Positions 1 through 10,268 of a DNA stretch of 64,000 bases are shown here, one piece after another; within the stretch, counting starts at the first letter, position 1, and every line of letters starts with the position of its first letter. Source of the DNA: Madurella fahalii (Eukaryota; Ascomycota; Sordariomycetes; Sordariales); the NCBI GenBank assembly GCA_029876055.1, contig CM056875.1, positions 4,985,001-5,049,000 of the forward strand. Reading direction: 5' to 3'. Under the pieces are notes generated by a model. It was not told where the DNA came from. It searched no databases and worked only from the letters and a program-made list of their open reading frames with translations. Position numbers and translations under genes: made by a program.

Positions 1-3000
1 GGCTCTAGGTCAGCGGGGGGAGGCGGAGGAGGGGGAGGGGCGCATGGGTTTATGAGAGGCTGGGCGACGGTGCCCAAGATTGAGATGGGAAATAAGACGC
101 GCGCGCAGCTGGAGGACCTATTGAGGAGAGAGACGGTGTGGAATCCCCATGGAGTGGTCATGACGCCGGCCCAAAGGGCGGCCATCGTGAACGAGTTCAA
201 GGAGCTGGGATTCCGGCAGAGCCATATCGAGGAGGCCGTGGAGGAGTGCAAGGACCGCGAGGAGACGCTGGAGTGGCTTCTGGTGCATATCCCCGAGGAT
301 GATCTGCCAAGATGGGCCCTGCCAGAGCGGTACAGTGCTGGCGTCACTGTGGCAGCGACCGACCTGCGAAGAGAGGGGGCCATCAAGCGTCTCTCGCAGT
401 CCGGCTACTCCATCGACCTCTGCCGCAAAATCCTTGACGCAAACGGTGGTGACGAAGCCAAGGCGGCGGAAGCCCTGCAGAGGCTGCTTCTGTCCAGCGG
501 TGGTGGTCAGGATGTTACTCAGGAAGAGGAGGTCGACTCATGGCGGACCCCCGATGAGTGCTGGGAAGAGGAAATGGCGACGCTTGAGGCGAGCTTCGGG
601 GACAAGTACACTCGTACTTCCCCCGAAGTATGCCAGATACGCATCGACTCGGTGACCAACGGAGCGAACACGGACGTTGAGACATATCTGGTGTTTCGAC
701 GGTCTTCGCAGTATCCGGCGCAGGTCATTTTGTCCATCTTGGCGCCCTTGCCCGCCTACATCAAACTAAGCATTATCAAGAAAGCCCTCGGGTATGCGAG
801 CGAATCGCTGCAGGGCGAGGAGATGAAGATCTACTTTGTTACGAGTTGGGTCCAGGAAAGCATCAACGAGATCATTGAGAGACCTGGGGCCCTCCGGGAA
901 GTGGCTGCCGTGGCGTCAGCAGCGTCGGAGGAGCCAGCATCGGCTCACAGGCCGGTCCGGAGACGGCCCCGCTACCCAAAACCCATCAATTGGACGCCAA
1001 GCCCTCAGAGCAAGCAACAGTGGATGGCGCGAACCGAGGCTCCAAGTTACAAGAAGATGTTGTCTCAGCGGGAGCGATTGCCAGCTTGGCAGGTCAGGGC
1101 CGATGTGGTCCGGACCGTCACGGAAAACCAAGTCACCATCATCTCTGGCGAGACTGGTTCCGGCAAGTCGACTCAGTCTGTCCAGTTCATCTTGGACGAC
1201 CTGTACAACAAGGGACTCGGAAATGGAGCGAATATCATTGTGACTCAGCCACGACGTATCTCGGCCCTTGGCCTCGCTGATCGAGTAGCTGAGGAACGGT
1301 GTGTCCAAGTCGGGCATGAGGTGGGCTACTCTATCCGGGGCGAGAGCAAAACTAGCCCGAACACGAAGATCACGTTTGTGACGACTGGTGTTCTGCTCCG
1401 ACGTCTCCAGACATCCGGCGGTCGGGTCGAGGACGTGGTAGCCTCGCTGGCTGACGTCAGCCATGTCGTCGTTGATGAAGTCCACGAGCGCAGCCTCGAT
1501 ACCGACTTTTTGTTGAGCATCATCCGTGATGTCTTGTATAAGCGGGGGGATTTGAAGCTCATTCTAATGAGCGCAACTCTCGATGCGGCCTCATTCAGGG
1601 ACTACTTCACCGCCGACAGGCAGAACGTTACCGTTGGCATGGTCGAGATTTCTGGTCGCACATACCCGGTTCAGGACTACTACCTCGACGACGTGATCCG
1701 GATGACGGGCTTCAGCGTCGGAAACAGAAACGACTACTACGACGATGGGTTCTCCAGCAGGCCATCTGCAGACCAACAGGTGGATCCCATCAACAAGACC
1801 ATCCAGAAGCTCGGCACACGCATCAACTACGATCTGCTCGTAGAGACTGTGAAGGGCATCGACAGCGATCTGTCGGCAACACAAAAGGCCGGCGGCATAC
1901 TGATCTTCCTACCCGGCGTGGCCGAAATCAATCGCGCCTGCAATGCATTGCGCTCGACAACCTCTCTCCACGTACTGCCTCTCCACGCATCTCTCGAGAC
2001 CAGAGAGCAGAGGAAAGTCTTTGTGGCCGCCCCCGCGGGAAAGAGGAAAGTGGTAGTTGCGACCAACGTGGCAGAAACATCCATCACCATCGACGACATT
2101 GTAGCCGTCATCGACAGTGGTCGAGTCAAGGAGACGTCCTTCGACCCGCAAAACAACATGCGCAAGCTCGAGGAGACGTGGGCTTCCCGGGCCGCCTGCA
2201 AGCAACGCCGCGGCCGTGCCGGCCGTGTCCAAGCAGGCAAGTGCTACAAGCTCTACACGCGGAACCTTGAGTCGCAAATGGCCGAGCGCCCCGACCCGGA
2301 GATCAGGCGCGTCCCGCTCGAGCAGCTCTGCCTCGCCGTCCGAGCCATGGGCATCCGCGACGTCGGGCACTTCCTGGCGCGCGCACCCACGCCGCCCGAG
2401 GCGACCGCTGTGGAGGGCGCCGTCACCATGTTGCGGCGGATGGGCGCCCTCGACGGCGAAGAGCTGACCGCACTCGGCCAGCAGCTCGCCATGATTCCCG
2501 CCGACCTGCGCTGCGGCAAGCTAATGGTGTATGGGTCTATCTTCGGGTGTCTCGACGAGTGCGTGACCATCGCCGCCATTCTGAGCACCAAGAGCCCGTT
2601 CCTGTCTCCAGCGGAGAAGCGGGACGAGGCAAAGCAGGCCAAGATGAGGTTCGCCCGGGGAGACGGGGATTTGCTCACCGACCTGCGTGCCTTCCAAGAG
2701 TGGGACGCCATGATGGCGGACCGGGCGATTCCCCCGCGCAGAGTTCGCCAGTTCTGCGACGACAACTTTCTCTCCTTCCCTACCCTCTCGGACATCGCCT
2801 CGACCCGCACGCAGTTTTACGGCGCACTCTCCGAGATGGGCATCGTCCCACGCCACTATACACCCATTTCTTCTCCGTCTTCTTCTTCTTCCTCGTCCTC
2901 CTCCGCAGCATCCTCCCCGCTCCTCCGCGCCCTCACAGCATCGGCCTTCTCCCCGCAAATCTGCCGCATCCAGTTCCCCGACAAGAAGTTCGCCACGTCG

Positions 3001-3552
3001 GTCTCGGGCGCCGTCGAGCTGGACCCGGAGGCCAAGACCATCAAGTACTTCTCCCAGGACAGCGGCCGCGTCTTCATCCACCCGGCCAGCACCCTCTTCG
3101 ACAGCCAGGGGTTCGCCGGCAACGCCGCGTACGTGTCGTACTTTGGCATCATGTCGACGAGTAAGGTGTTTGTGCGGGATTTGACGCGTAAGAATTATCC
3201 TCACACCCATCCTTTCTTTTCCCACCCATCCCTCTCCCACTCCTCTCTACCCCATCTGCCTACGAATCATGAAAAATGTGCTGATGATTTTACGGATATA
3301 GCTTTCAACGCTTACACGCTCCTCCTCTTCTCGGGCGCCATCGAGCTGGACACGCAAGGGCGCGGCCTGGTCGTGGACGGGTGGTTGCGGCTGCGGGGAT
3401 GGGCGCGGATCGGCGTGCTGGTGTCGCGGCTGCGGGGCGTCATCGATCGGCTGATTGCGAGGCGGGTGGAGAACCCGGGCCTGGATTTGGAGGGGAACGA
3501 GATCATCAAGGTAGTGACGAAGTTGGTCGAATTGGATGGGCTGGATGCGTGA
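1..3552 (+). CDS. DEAH-box RNA helicase, DHX29/DHX57-like, 5' truncated by window edge
   Basis: ATP-dependent RNA helicase of the DEAH/RHA family, of the fungal YLR419W / animal DHX29-DHX57 type. Numbering uses the first ATG in the window (base 52), but the frame is open back to base 1 with a Gly-rich stretch, so the gene probably begins outside the window. Order: UBA-like segment (about 40-85), second UBA-like segment (about 107-147), RWD-like domain (about 170-290), helicase core with motif I GETGSGKST (about 366-374), DEVH (475-478), SAT, and QRRGRAGR (about 720-728), then HA2/OB-fold region. A poly-Ser linker lies near 942-958. A 114-bp intron at 3188-3301 (GTAAG...ATAG) is stop-free and in frame; removing it restores the conserved TPFNAYTLLLFSG segment of the OB-fold. 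The family acts on structured RNA or in translation initiation; the exact role here is inferred. Convergent with importin alpha. Confidence 0.9.
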   Translation, partial: GSRSAGGGGGGGGAHGFMRGWATVPKIEMGNKTRAQLEDLLRRETVWNPHGVVMTPAQRAAIVNEFKELGFRQSHIEEAVEECKDREETLEWLLVHIPEDDLPRWALPERYSAGVTVAATDLRREGAIKRLSQSGYSIDLCRKILDANGGDEAKAAEALQRLLLSSGGGQDVTQEEEVDSWRTPDECWEEEMATLEASFGDKYTRTSPEVCQIRIDSVTNGANTDVETYLVFRRSSQYPAQVILSILAPLPAYIKLSIIKKALGYASESLQGEEMKIYFVTSWVQESINEIIERPGALREVAAVASAASEEPASAHRPVRRRPRYPKPINWTPSPQSKQQWMARTEAPSYKKMLSQRERLPAWQVRADVVRTVTENQVTIISGETGSGKSTQSVQFILDDLYNKGLGNGANIIVTQPRRISALGLADRVAEERCVQVGHEVGYSIRGESKTSPNTKITFVTTGVLLRRLQTSGGRVEDVVASLADVSHVVVDEVHERSLDTDFLLSIIRDVLYKRGDLKLILMSATLDAASFRDYFTADRQNVTVGMVEISGRTYPVQDYYLDDVIRMTGFSVGNRNDYYDDGFSSRPSADQQVDPINKTIQKLGTRINYDLLVETVKGIDSDLSATQKAGGILIFLPGVAEINRACNALRSTTSLHVLPLHASLETREQRKVFVAAPAGKRKVVVATNVAETSITIDDIVAVIDSGRVKETSFDPQNNMRKLEETWASRAACKQRRGRAGRVQAGKCYKLYTRNLESQMAERPDPEIRRVPLEQLCLAVRAMGIRDVGHFLARAPTPPEATAVEGAVTMLRRMGALDGEELTALGQQLAMIPADLRCGKLMVYGSIFGCLDECVTIAAILSTKSPFLSPAEKRDEAKQAKMRFARGDGDLLTDLRAFQEWDAMMADRAIPPRRVRQFCDDNFLSFPTLSDIASTRTQFYGALSEMGIVPRHYTPISSPSSSSSSSSSAASSPLLRALTASAFSPQICRIQFPDKKFATSVSGAVELDPEAKTIKYFSQDSGRVFIHPASTLFDSQGFAGNAAYVSYFGIMSTSKVFVRDLTRKNYPHTHPFFSHPSLSHSSLPHLPTNHEKCADDFTDIAFNAYTLLLFSGAIELDTQGRGLVVDGWLRLRGWARIGVLVSRLRGVIDRLIARRVENPGLDLEGNEIIKVVTKLVELDGLDA

Positions 3553-4778
3553 GCGAGAGAGGGGATCGATCAACAAACATAGGACGGGTGGGGAAGAGGA
3601 TCGGGGTTGGTATTACATTTCTAGTATACATGGGCGGGTGGGATGAAATTCTAGACTAAAATGGAGGTTGGCTGACGGCTTTCACTGGAATAGACGGGTC
3701 TCATCCATGGTTAAGTGAGTGCTCCCTTGGCGAGTGTGGATGCATACAATACACGCTTGCCTGATGCGAGTCGGAAGTCAAAAGAACGCATAAGGCGGGC
3801 ACAACAGCGGTCCTCAACGGCCTTCCTGTTGCCCAAACCTCAAACATCACCCCTCATGGCGGGTCCGTAGAATTGGCGTTGCCGCAACATCCACTTGAAG
3901 CATGCCAGCATACTCCTTGCAGGATCCCGGGAGACACGGTTCTGGATGCAGAATGCTACATCTCACAATGCCCGCTTAATCCTGGCCACCTAGTTTTTTG
4001 GCTCTCACATTCATGTGATGTTCAACGCTGTCGTGGCTTCATTGTTGTCTGCAGAGAAAGATAGAGAGCTAGTCTGGTGCGCCAGCCGCTCGTTCCATCC
4101 CGTCGTCCAAAATCCGCCTCGGGCCATTTCGATTGTCACCTGCCACTTGGCAGCGACCAATAGCCAAAGACTCAGAATCCACGACAACCATCCCTGTCGC
4201 CGCAGCCATGCACTAGCAATGGCCCGTTCCGAGTAGACACTTGCGCTGGAGCTGCCACCTCTCTCACAGGGGGCCCGCCGCTGGCTTTAGCGCGGCGCGG
4301 TTTCGCGCGCCCCTGTTCTCGTCGCAGGGTAGGAGCTATCAAGCTACCATTCAGACCCTTTTTCCTTTCTGCATAATCCGTAACACGCATCCATCTCTTC
4401 GTCAGGCTGGAGCTATCAAGCTACCAAACGGCCTGGTCTCTCCCTCTATGCTACCATTCCGTGGTTGTCTCTCAAAACAAAATTATGATAAAGCGTGGTT
4501 GAGGGGTTGTGTGGGTGGTTGGGGGGGGAAGTGGGGGGGATATAATGGGTTGGGTGACTGCCATCCTATCGCATAGACGTGTCGTGTCGCGTAAAGGTCT
4601 AACAGGGGCAGAGGGGTGCTGCAATAACGCCAATGGTGTAAAGCCGGAGCAAGCGGGTAACGGTTGGTGGCCCGAATAAACGGGGATAGCGCGTTGACGT
4701 GGTTAGATCCGGCAACCGCAAGATCCTCGTTTCCCTCACCAACCCATCGTATCCTTTACTTGAGCTGGCGCAAACGCC
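3553..4778. other. Convergent intergenic spacer, helicase to importin alpha
   Basis: About 1.2 kb holding the 3' ends of two convergent genes. No supported gene. It contains two copies of an 18-bp direct repeat (separate entry). Confidence 0.7.
4332..4426. repeat. Two copies of an 18-bp direct repeat with partial dyad symmetry
   Basis: GGAGCTATCAAGCTACCA occurs at 4332-4349 and again at 4409-4426. In the first copy the flanking bases make GGTAG...CTACC, a 5-bp stem around an 11-nt loop. A related GCTACCATTC occurs near 4450. Function unknown; it lies in the putative 3' region of importin alpha. Confidence 0.75.
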
Positions 4779-5708
4779 CTACATATCCATAGACTCGCTA
4801 CCGTTGGCTCCGAAGTTGAAGCCGCCGCTCTGTTGAGCCCCGTTGGCGCCAAAGCCGAACTGCTGGCCAGGCTGGCCCATGGCCTCATCGGCATTCTCAT
4901 CCTCATCCGAGAAGTACTTCTCAATGATGTTGTACGCCTTCATGTAGATCTCCTCGTTGGCGTTGGTCTGGCAGTCGTGGATCTTCTCCATACCGCCGCA
5001 CTCCTCGATGAAGAGAGCGTAGCGGTTGATGGAATCCGGCCCGTCGCCGGCAGCTTGCTTGTCAAGGTCTCCAACTTTAAGAATGTTCTCCAGGCCGTCA
5101 AGCGCAACTTGGATAATCTTATTGTCGGGGCAGGCAAGCAGGTCGCAGAGCGGCTTGATGCAGCCCTGCGAGACAAGATACCGGATCTGGTCAGGCTTCT
5201 GCAGACCGCCTGAGGTGGCATTGCTAATGGCCCAGCAGGCTTCCTTGCGCGTCTTGAGGTCCCCGTTCGAAAGCAGATGGATCAGAGGAGGGATGATGTT
5301 GGCATCGATGACGGCTTGAATCTGGGCAGAGTTTCCGGCCGTGATGTTGGAGATGGTCCAGCATGCCTCCTTCCGAATGCCGTCTTTATTAGAGCTCAGC
5401 AGAGAGAGCAAGCATGGCAGCGCCCCGCAGTTGATGATAACCTGGGTTTGGACATCGTCACCGGTGACGATGTTGCCGACTGAGCGAAGCGCAGGTGTCT
5501 GGACAGAGGTCGAGGCGTGCATCAGGAGCTCAACAAGCCGGCGCGGAATTCCGGCCTCGATAACTGCCTGAATCTTATCGTTCGAACCGTCCGACAGATA
5601 CGAGATAGCCCAGCAGGCATCGATCAACACCTCGTCATCCAGCGAGTACACCAGCTTGGCGAGGATGGGAAGGGCAGGGCTGATCTGCAGGGTGTTAGCA
5701 CCAGGTGG

Positions 5709-5739
<31 letters not shown>

Positions 5740-6771
5740 AGGGGGGGGGGGGTTGTTGGCTTGACGTACAGTGGACCAATCCGGCTGAGGGGTCTTGCCG
5801 CGGCAGAAATTGCTCAAGGTCCAGGTGGCATTCCGGAGCATGCTCAGCTTGCGGCTATCCCCGAGCAGCGTGAGCAGGGGACGAAGAGCACCCTGGCTCA
5901 GGACATAATCTCTGCATTGCGGGCTGTCGCCAGCAATGTTACCAAGCGCCCACACGGCCTGCTCGCGGACATCGGGCTCTGGGCTGTTGAGAAGCTCAAC
6001 GAAGATGGGCACAGCGCCGGCCTCGATGACGACCTGGGTCTGTTGCGCGGAACCCGAAGCAATGTTGGTGAGGGCCCACGCGGCTTCGAACTGCACGAGA
6101 GTATGAGGGGAACGCAGAAATTCGACGAAGCGGCTCACGACGCCCGTCTTGATGACCTCCTCGATGGGGGGGTTGCGTTCTTTGCTAAGGAGTTTCCTGA
6201 ACTTGGTCGTCGCCTGGATTTGGAGATCAATCTGGTCCGAGAAGACTCCGGCGACCATCTGAGGGAGGTCCTCATTGAGCTGCGCGCGTCATGTTAGCAT
6301 CCGATTTTGAGGCGTCGCTAAGGATTGCTGCGACGATGCTTGTGTCGCCGGTTGGATGGGCAGTGGTGCCGGATGCGGCCCCGGTTTCAAACCAACAACG
6401 GCCCAAAGACCAGGCAGCGGGGTACAAGTGGGGTTGGAGGCAAGCCGATGCTGCGTCGCAGACACGAGAGGGCGACGAAAGGATTAAGACAGGCGATGCA
6501 TGTCGGACCCGATAGAAAATAGAGAACCGGAACATACCTGCGACTCGCTGGGCGGGTTCTCATCGTCGCTGTCGGGCGCAGCACCAAGAGACGCGCCCGG
6601 TCGGTTCTCGCCAGTGCCAATACCGCGGCGCTTGGCCAGGTTTTCCTCCCGCTTTGCCCTGCGGATCTCAACCTGTTGCTCCTCGCGACGACGGCGCAGC
6701 TCCTCGGGCTTGAAGGTGCTTTTCGCCTTGAACTGGGTCCGCCGATGTTCGGGGATGTATCGTTCGGCCAT
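4779..6771 (-). CDS. Importin subunit alpha (karyopherin alpha, Srp1-like)
   Basis: Nuclear import adaptor that binds classical nuclear localisation signals and pairs with importin beta. Three exons: 6538-6771, 5770-6279 and 4779-5684, with introns 6280-6537 and 5685-5769; the protein is 549 aa, normal for the family. The start [17 protein letters not shown] begins an Arg/Lys-rich importin-beta-binding domain (about 1-60). Armadillo repeats follow, with repeated W-x3-N signatures such as [44 protein letters not shown] and [11 protein letters not shown]. The C-terminus is acidic and then Gly/Phe/Asn-rich. Intron 2 removal gives DWST/ISPALP, as expected for the family. That intron carries a long (CT)n and poly-C tract on the sense strand. 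Divergent from the telomere protein gene. Confidence 0.97.
5711..5752. repeat. (AG)n microsatellite plus G12 run inside importin alpha intron 2
   Basis: About 28 bases of AG dinucleotides at 5711-5739 are followed by twelve G at 5741-5752. On the transcribed sense this is C12 then (TC)n, sitting between the 5' splice site and the branch-like GCTAAC, so it forms an exaggerated polypyrimidine tract. Both parts should vary in length between strains. Confidence 0.95.
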
Positions 6772-7249
6772 GGCTGCGAGATGCTGTTTCGATAAGGGTG
6801 ACGGGTTGAGCTTTGGGTGGTTGAGAGCGGGGGCAGAGTGGGCGGAGGAAACTAGGAGCAGCTGCTTAAAACCCTTGCTGCGGAAGCGAGTAAGACAGCG
6901 TTAGGTGCTTGGGATGAGAATCAGGTAGCCGCAGCGATAGCGAGGGGGGAAAACAATTATGCCGCGACTCAAGATTCCTTTCTGGAGGAGGGCGATTTAT
7001 ACGATCGCTGGGAGAAGCGTTTGGGTTGTTTTGGGACAATGAAAGTTTTCGGGAACTGCAGAAACTGAAAAGGAGATGGGGACTTAGTTCCTTCTGCGGT
7101 GCCCAGGTTGCGGCCCCACTATCCTGGGCTTCGAGTCAGCGGCAGAAACGCAGTTGTTGCCTCAGGCGCCAAACTGACATGCGCCAGAGCCCCTCCATCA
7201 CCCGCACACCCCACCATGTCAGAGCACAGACCAGCGGTCAGACCTTCAC
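6772..7249. promoter_or_regulatory. Divergent promoter region, importin alpha / Pot1
   Basis: About 480 bp between two divergent start codons, so both promoters and 5' leaders must lie here. The Pot1 start is uncertain, so the right border may lie up to about 140 bp further right. No individual element was assigned. Confidence 0.5.
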
Positions 7250-9585
7250 ATGGAAACGCGACAGGATGGCGCCTGCAACCCTCCTTTCAGCGCGTTTGGT
7301 CCAGGCGCGTCAGGCCCGACTCGGCCCAAGCCGACCGCGCTCACCAATGCATTTAGTGGGCTATGTGCCTTCATATTTCCGGTCTGCTGGATGTTTGATG
7401 TTTCCTCGCAGGAGAAGATTGCAACTGGCTTGATCCGCCGTCTCACCAAGAATGCCAGTTCGGCGCCAGCCCAAGACGGCCCCCCTGCCGCCGCCGGCAG
7501 AGCCCCCCCTCCCCCCAACTTCACCGAGATCCGGGCTATTCTCGATGGACAATTGGCCCCGGGGGCCATGGCCAATGTGATAGGCCTGGTAAAAGACTGC
7601 CGGCTGCCAACGGCAACCAAGGGCACCGGTGAGCCGACATTGTCCGCACAGTTCTGCGTACTCGGGTCTGACAAGGGGCAGACTTCAAATGCACTCTCAC
7701 TTTGAAAGATCTTTCAATCGAAGACGACAATGACAGCATCGAGTTCAACATCTTTCGTCCAGAGCCCGACATGCCGCAAGTCACGGCTGCTGATGTGGTT
7801 CTTCTGACTAAGGTCAAGGTGCAGAGTTACAGGTTGAATCTGTCCTTGATCGCCCACTCCACCACCTCCATCCGCACATACGCGGCCTCTAAGATCCCGA
7901 GGCTGCCAGACACGGCCCAAATAGCCCTGGCGCCTGCCTCGAAACGGGACAGCCATGTGCCCAGCCGCGAGGAGAATCATTATGTCTCCTACTTCTATCA
8001 CAAGATCAGTAAAGACGACGTTCCAGACGAGCATACGTTCAGAGCCATGGCAGAACAATCGCTCAATGTCAAGGAGAAGTTCAGCGAACTCAAAGATGTC
8101 CGAGACGGGAAATTCTACGACTTGATCGTCCAAGTTGTGAGAGAGCCTTATGACGCTGGGTGGGGCAGTCTGACCCTCTACGTCTCTGATTACACAGCGA
8201 ACCCAAACTTTTTCCACAAGACATGGGACGGCCTGGGAGGGCCCGGTTCGGGAGGCGGCGATCCCTTCGGTTACACCTCACACGATGCTAGCGCGCTCAA
8301 GAAGGATTGGACCGGGCCGTACGGGAAGATGTCAATCCAGATCACCTGCTACGAGCCCCATGCCAGCATTATCCGCTCCGAGGTGACGTCGGGATCGTGG
8401 GTGCAACTTCGCAACGTCCAGATCAAGTACGGACGCGACGGCCAGTTCCTGGAAGGCTTCATGCGCGAGGACCGCGGTGCCGGCGGAGCAAAGATAAGTG
8501 TGGCTGTTCTCGAGACGACAGACCGCGATACCATAGACCCGCGACTGCTGGAGGCGATCGGCCGATGTCGAGATTACCATAAAAAAAAGAAGACGCAAAT
8601 CAAACAAATCAAAGCTGCCGAGGCCGCAGGCCAGAAACGCAAAGCTTCGCTGTCCTCGGAGCAAAGCGCCCGCCCGCCCAACAGCGACGACCGCCGCCGC
8701 CGCAGGCGCGCGGCTCAAGAGCAGAAGCAGAAGGAAAGGGGCGCCAGCGAACAACCGCTCCTCGACCTCAACGACCTGGTAGAGTGCGAAGTGCACCCGG
8801 CGCCTTTTTCTACCATTGAATCCATCCTCGAACCCACGTTGTACGAAACGACCGTCGAGGGAAAGCAATTGTCCCTCGTAGTGCCCTTCAATTGCGTCAA
8901 GTACCGGTCTCGCGTCCGCGTAGTCGACTTCTTCCCTCCTTCTTTAGAAGACTTTGCCTGCAGCCGGAAGCAGACCCTCTATGATGTGCTTCCCGACAAT
9001 GAGGATGACAGCGAGAGCGACAGCACATCCTCGGCATCCTCAAACGACGATGGCATACGCGGCGTCCACCGAGTCTGGGAATGGCGCTTTGCCCTCCAGC
9101 TCGAAGACCCGGCTCCTCCGGAAACCGCCGAGCAGAAGAACTGGAAGCCGGACTCGCGACCTCGCCTATGGGTCTTGGTCGACAACATCGAGGCGCAATG
9201 CCTGACAGGTCTCGATGCGACCGACCTCCGCCAGGATCAGAAAACACTTGGGCTTCTGCGTGAACGCATGGCCACCCTGTGGGGGAACCTAGAAGATCGC
9301 AAGACGAGGGCTACCGCGCGGAGGCTAGAAACAGAGGAAGCCAGCAATACAGGCAACGGTAAGCAACGCCGGCGCTTGCCGCACACGGCTGCGCGCCCGC
9401 GGCTTGAAAAGCCACCATTAGAGAGCTCCGACGTGGAGGATGGTGCCGAGGATGACGAGCCCGTCTCGAATAAACCGTTTGCCTGCTGTATCCGGCAGTA
9501 TGGCGTCTACAGCGAAGAGAGGGGGAAAGGCGCTGAATGGGTGCGGTGTTTTGGACTGTTTGGGACAAAGATATCATTTCTCTGA
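7250..9585 (+). CDS. pot1: Telomere end-binding protein Pot1-like
   Basis: Protects the telomeric single-stranded overhang as part of the shelterin-type complex. Two exons, 7250-7628 and 7682-9585, with a 53-bp intron (GTGAG...GCAG). Splicing gives NVIGLVKDCRLPTATKGT followed by DFKCTLTLKDLS, the start of the first OB-fold. With the ATG at 7250 the protein is about 760 aa: OB1 near 87-225, OB2 near 265-395 (GKFYDLIVQVVREPYDAGWG and VQLRNVQIKYGRDGQFLEGF), then a basic low-complexity linker and a C-terminal conserved region. The N-terminus is uncertain: the first 45 residues from 7250 do not look conserved, and an internal ATG at 7391 or a missed upstream exon are alternatives. Domain order and the OB motifs make the family assignment firm. 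Confidence 0.9.
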
Positions 9586-10268
9586 AGGATCTGCTACGGA
9601 ACTAGTACTCAGGTTGGGAAACCACCTGTAGACACGGGCGGTTGTAGAGGGACAAAACACCAGAGAGCGCTCAGTCGGTTGTGCGGCGATGTTTATCATT
9701 AATGAGCATGAGGCATCTATATCAGCTTGGGTTTTCGGATTCCCGCTCTACTTGCCTTGCTACACAGAACATTAGTATCTTGGGCAAGGTCATGACTCGA
9801 AGGGGTACGATGACAGGGCAGAATCAGAAGAGGGGGAAGAAGACGGCGGTGGGAATCGTTTTCTACGGTCCGAAGGCACGTTCATTGATACAGAAGTACA
9901 AGTGTACAACACATAACGCCAGGCTCTTGCTAGCGGAAGCCGAGACCCCGCCTCGCGCAATCCGTCGCCTCCAGAGCGTTGAATACCTTGGTATGTAGCA
10001 ACAATGAAAAGCTAGCATAGCAAACAGCCACCTGCCACTGAGCCGTGTATTAGAGAACCAGACGACAACAAACAGTAGCGGCAGAAGTGAAAACTTGAAG
10101 CCCTAATTTATCATCAACCATGTTTCATCGCAGCAAAGATACAGCCAGCCCATTACTAATACCCCGCTGCAGCATAACAAAAGAAAGAGGGCGGGAACAG
10201 TTGAAAGAATAACCTGGAGCAAAACATCAAAAAACCTGCCTTTTTCAACCCCCCGGGGCCAGCTTCAC
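9586..10268. other. Convergent intergenic spacer, Pot1 to Scc3
   Basis: About 680 bp between two stop codons. No gene or repeat seen; presumably the two 3' untranslated regions. Confidence 0.7.
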
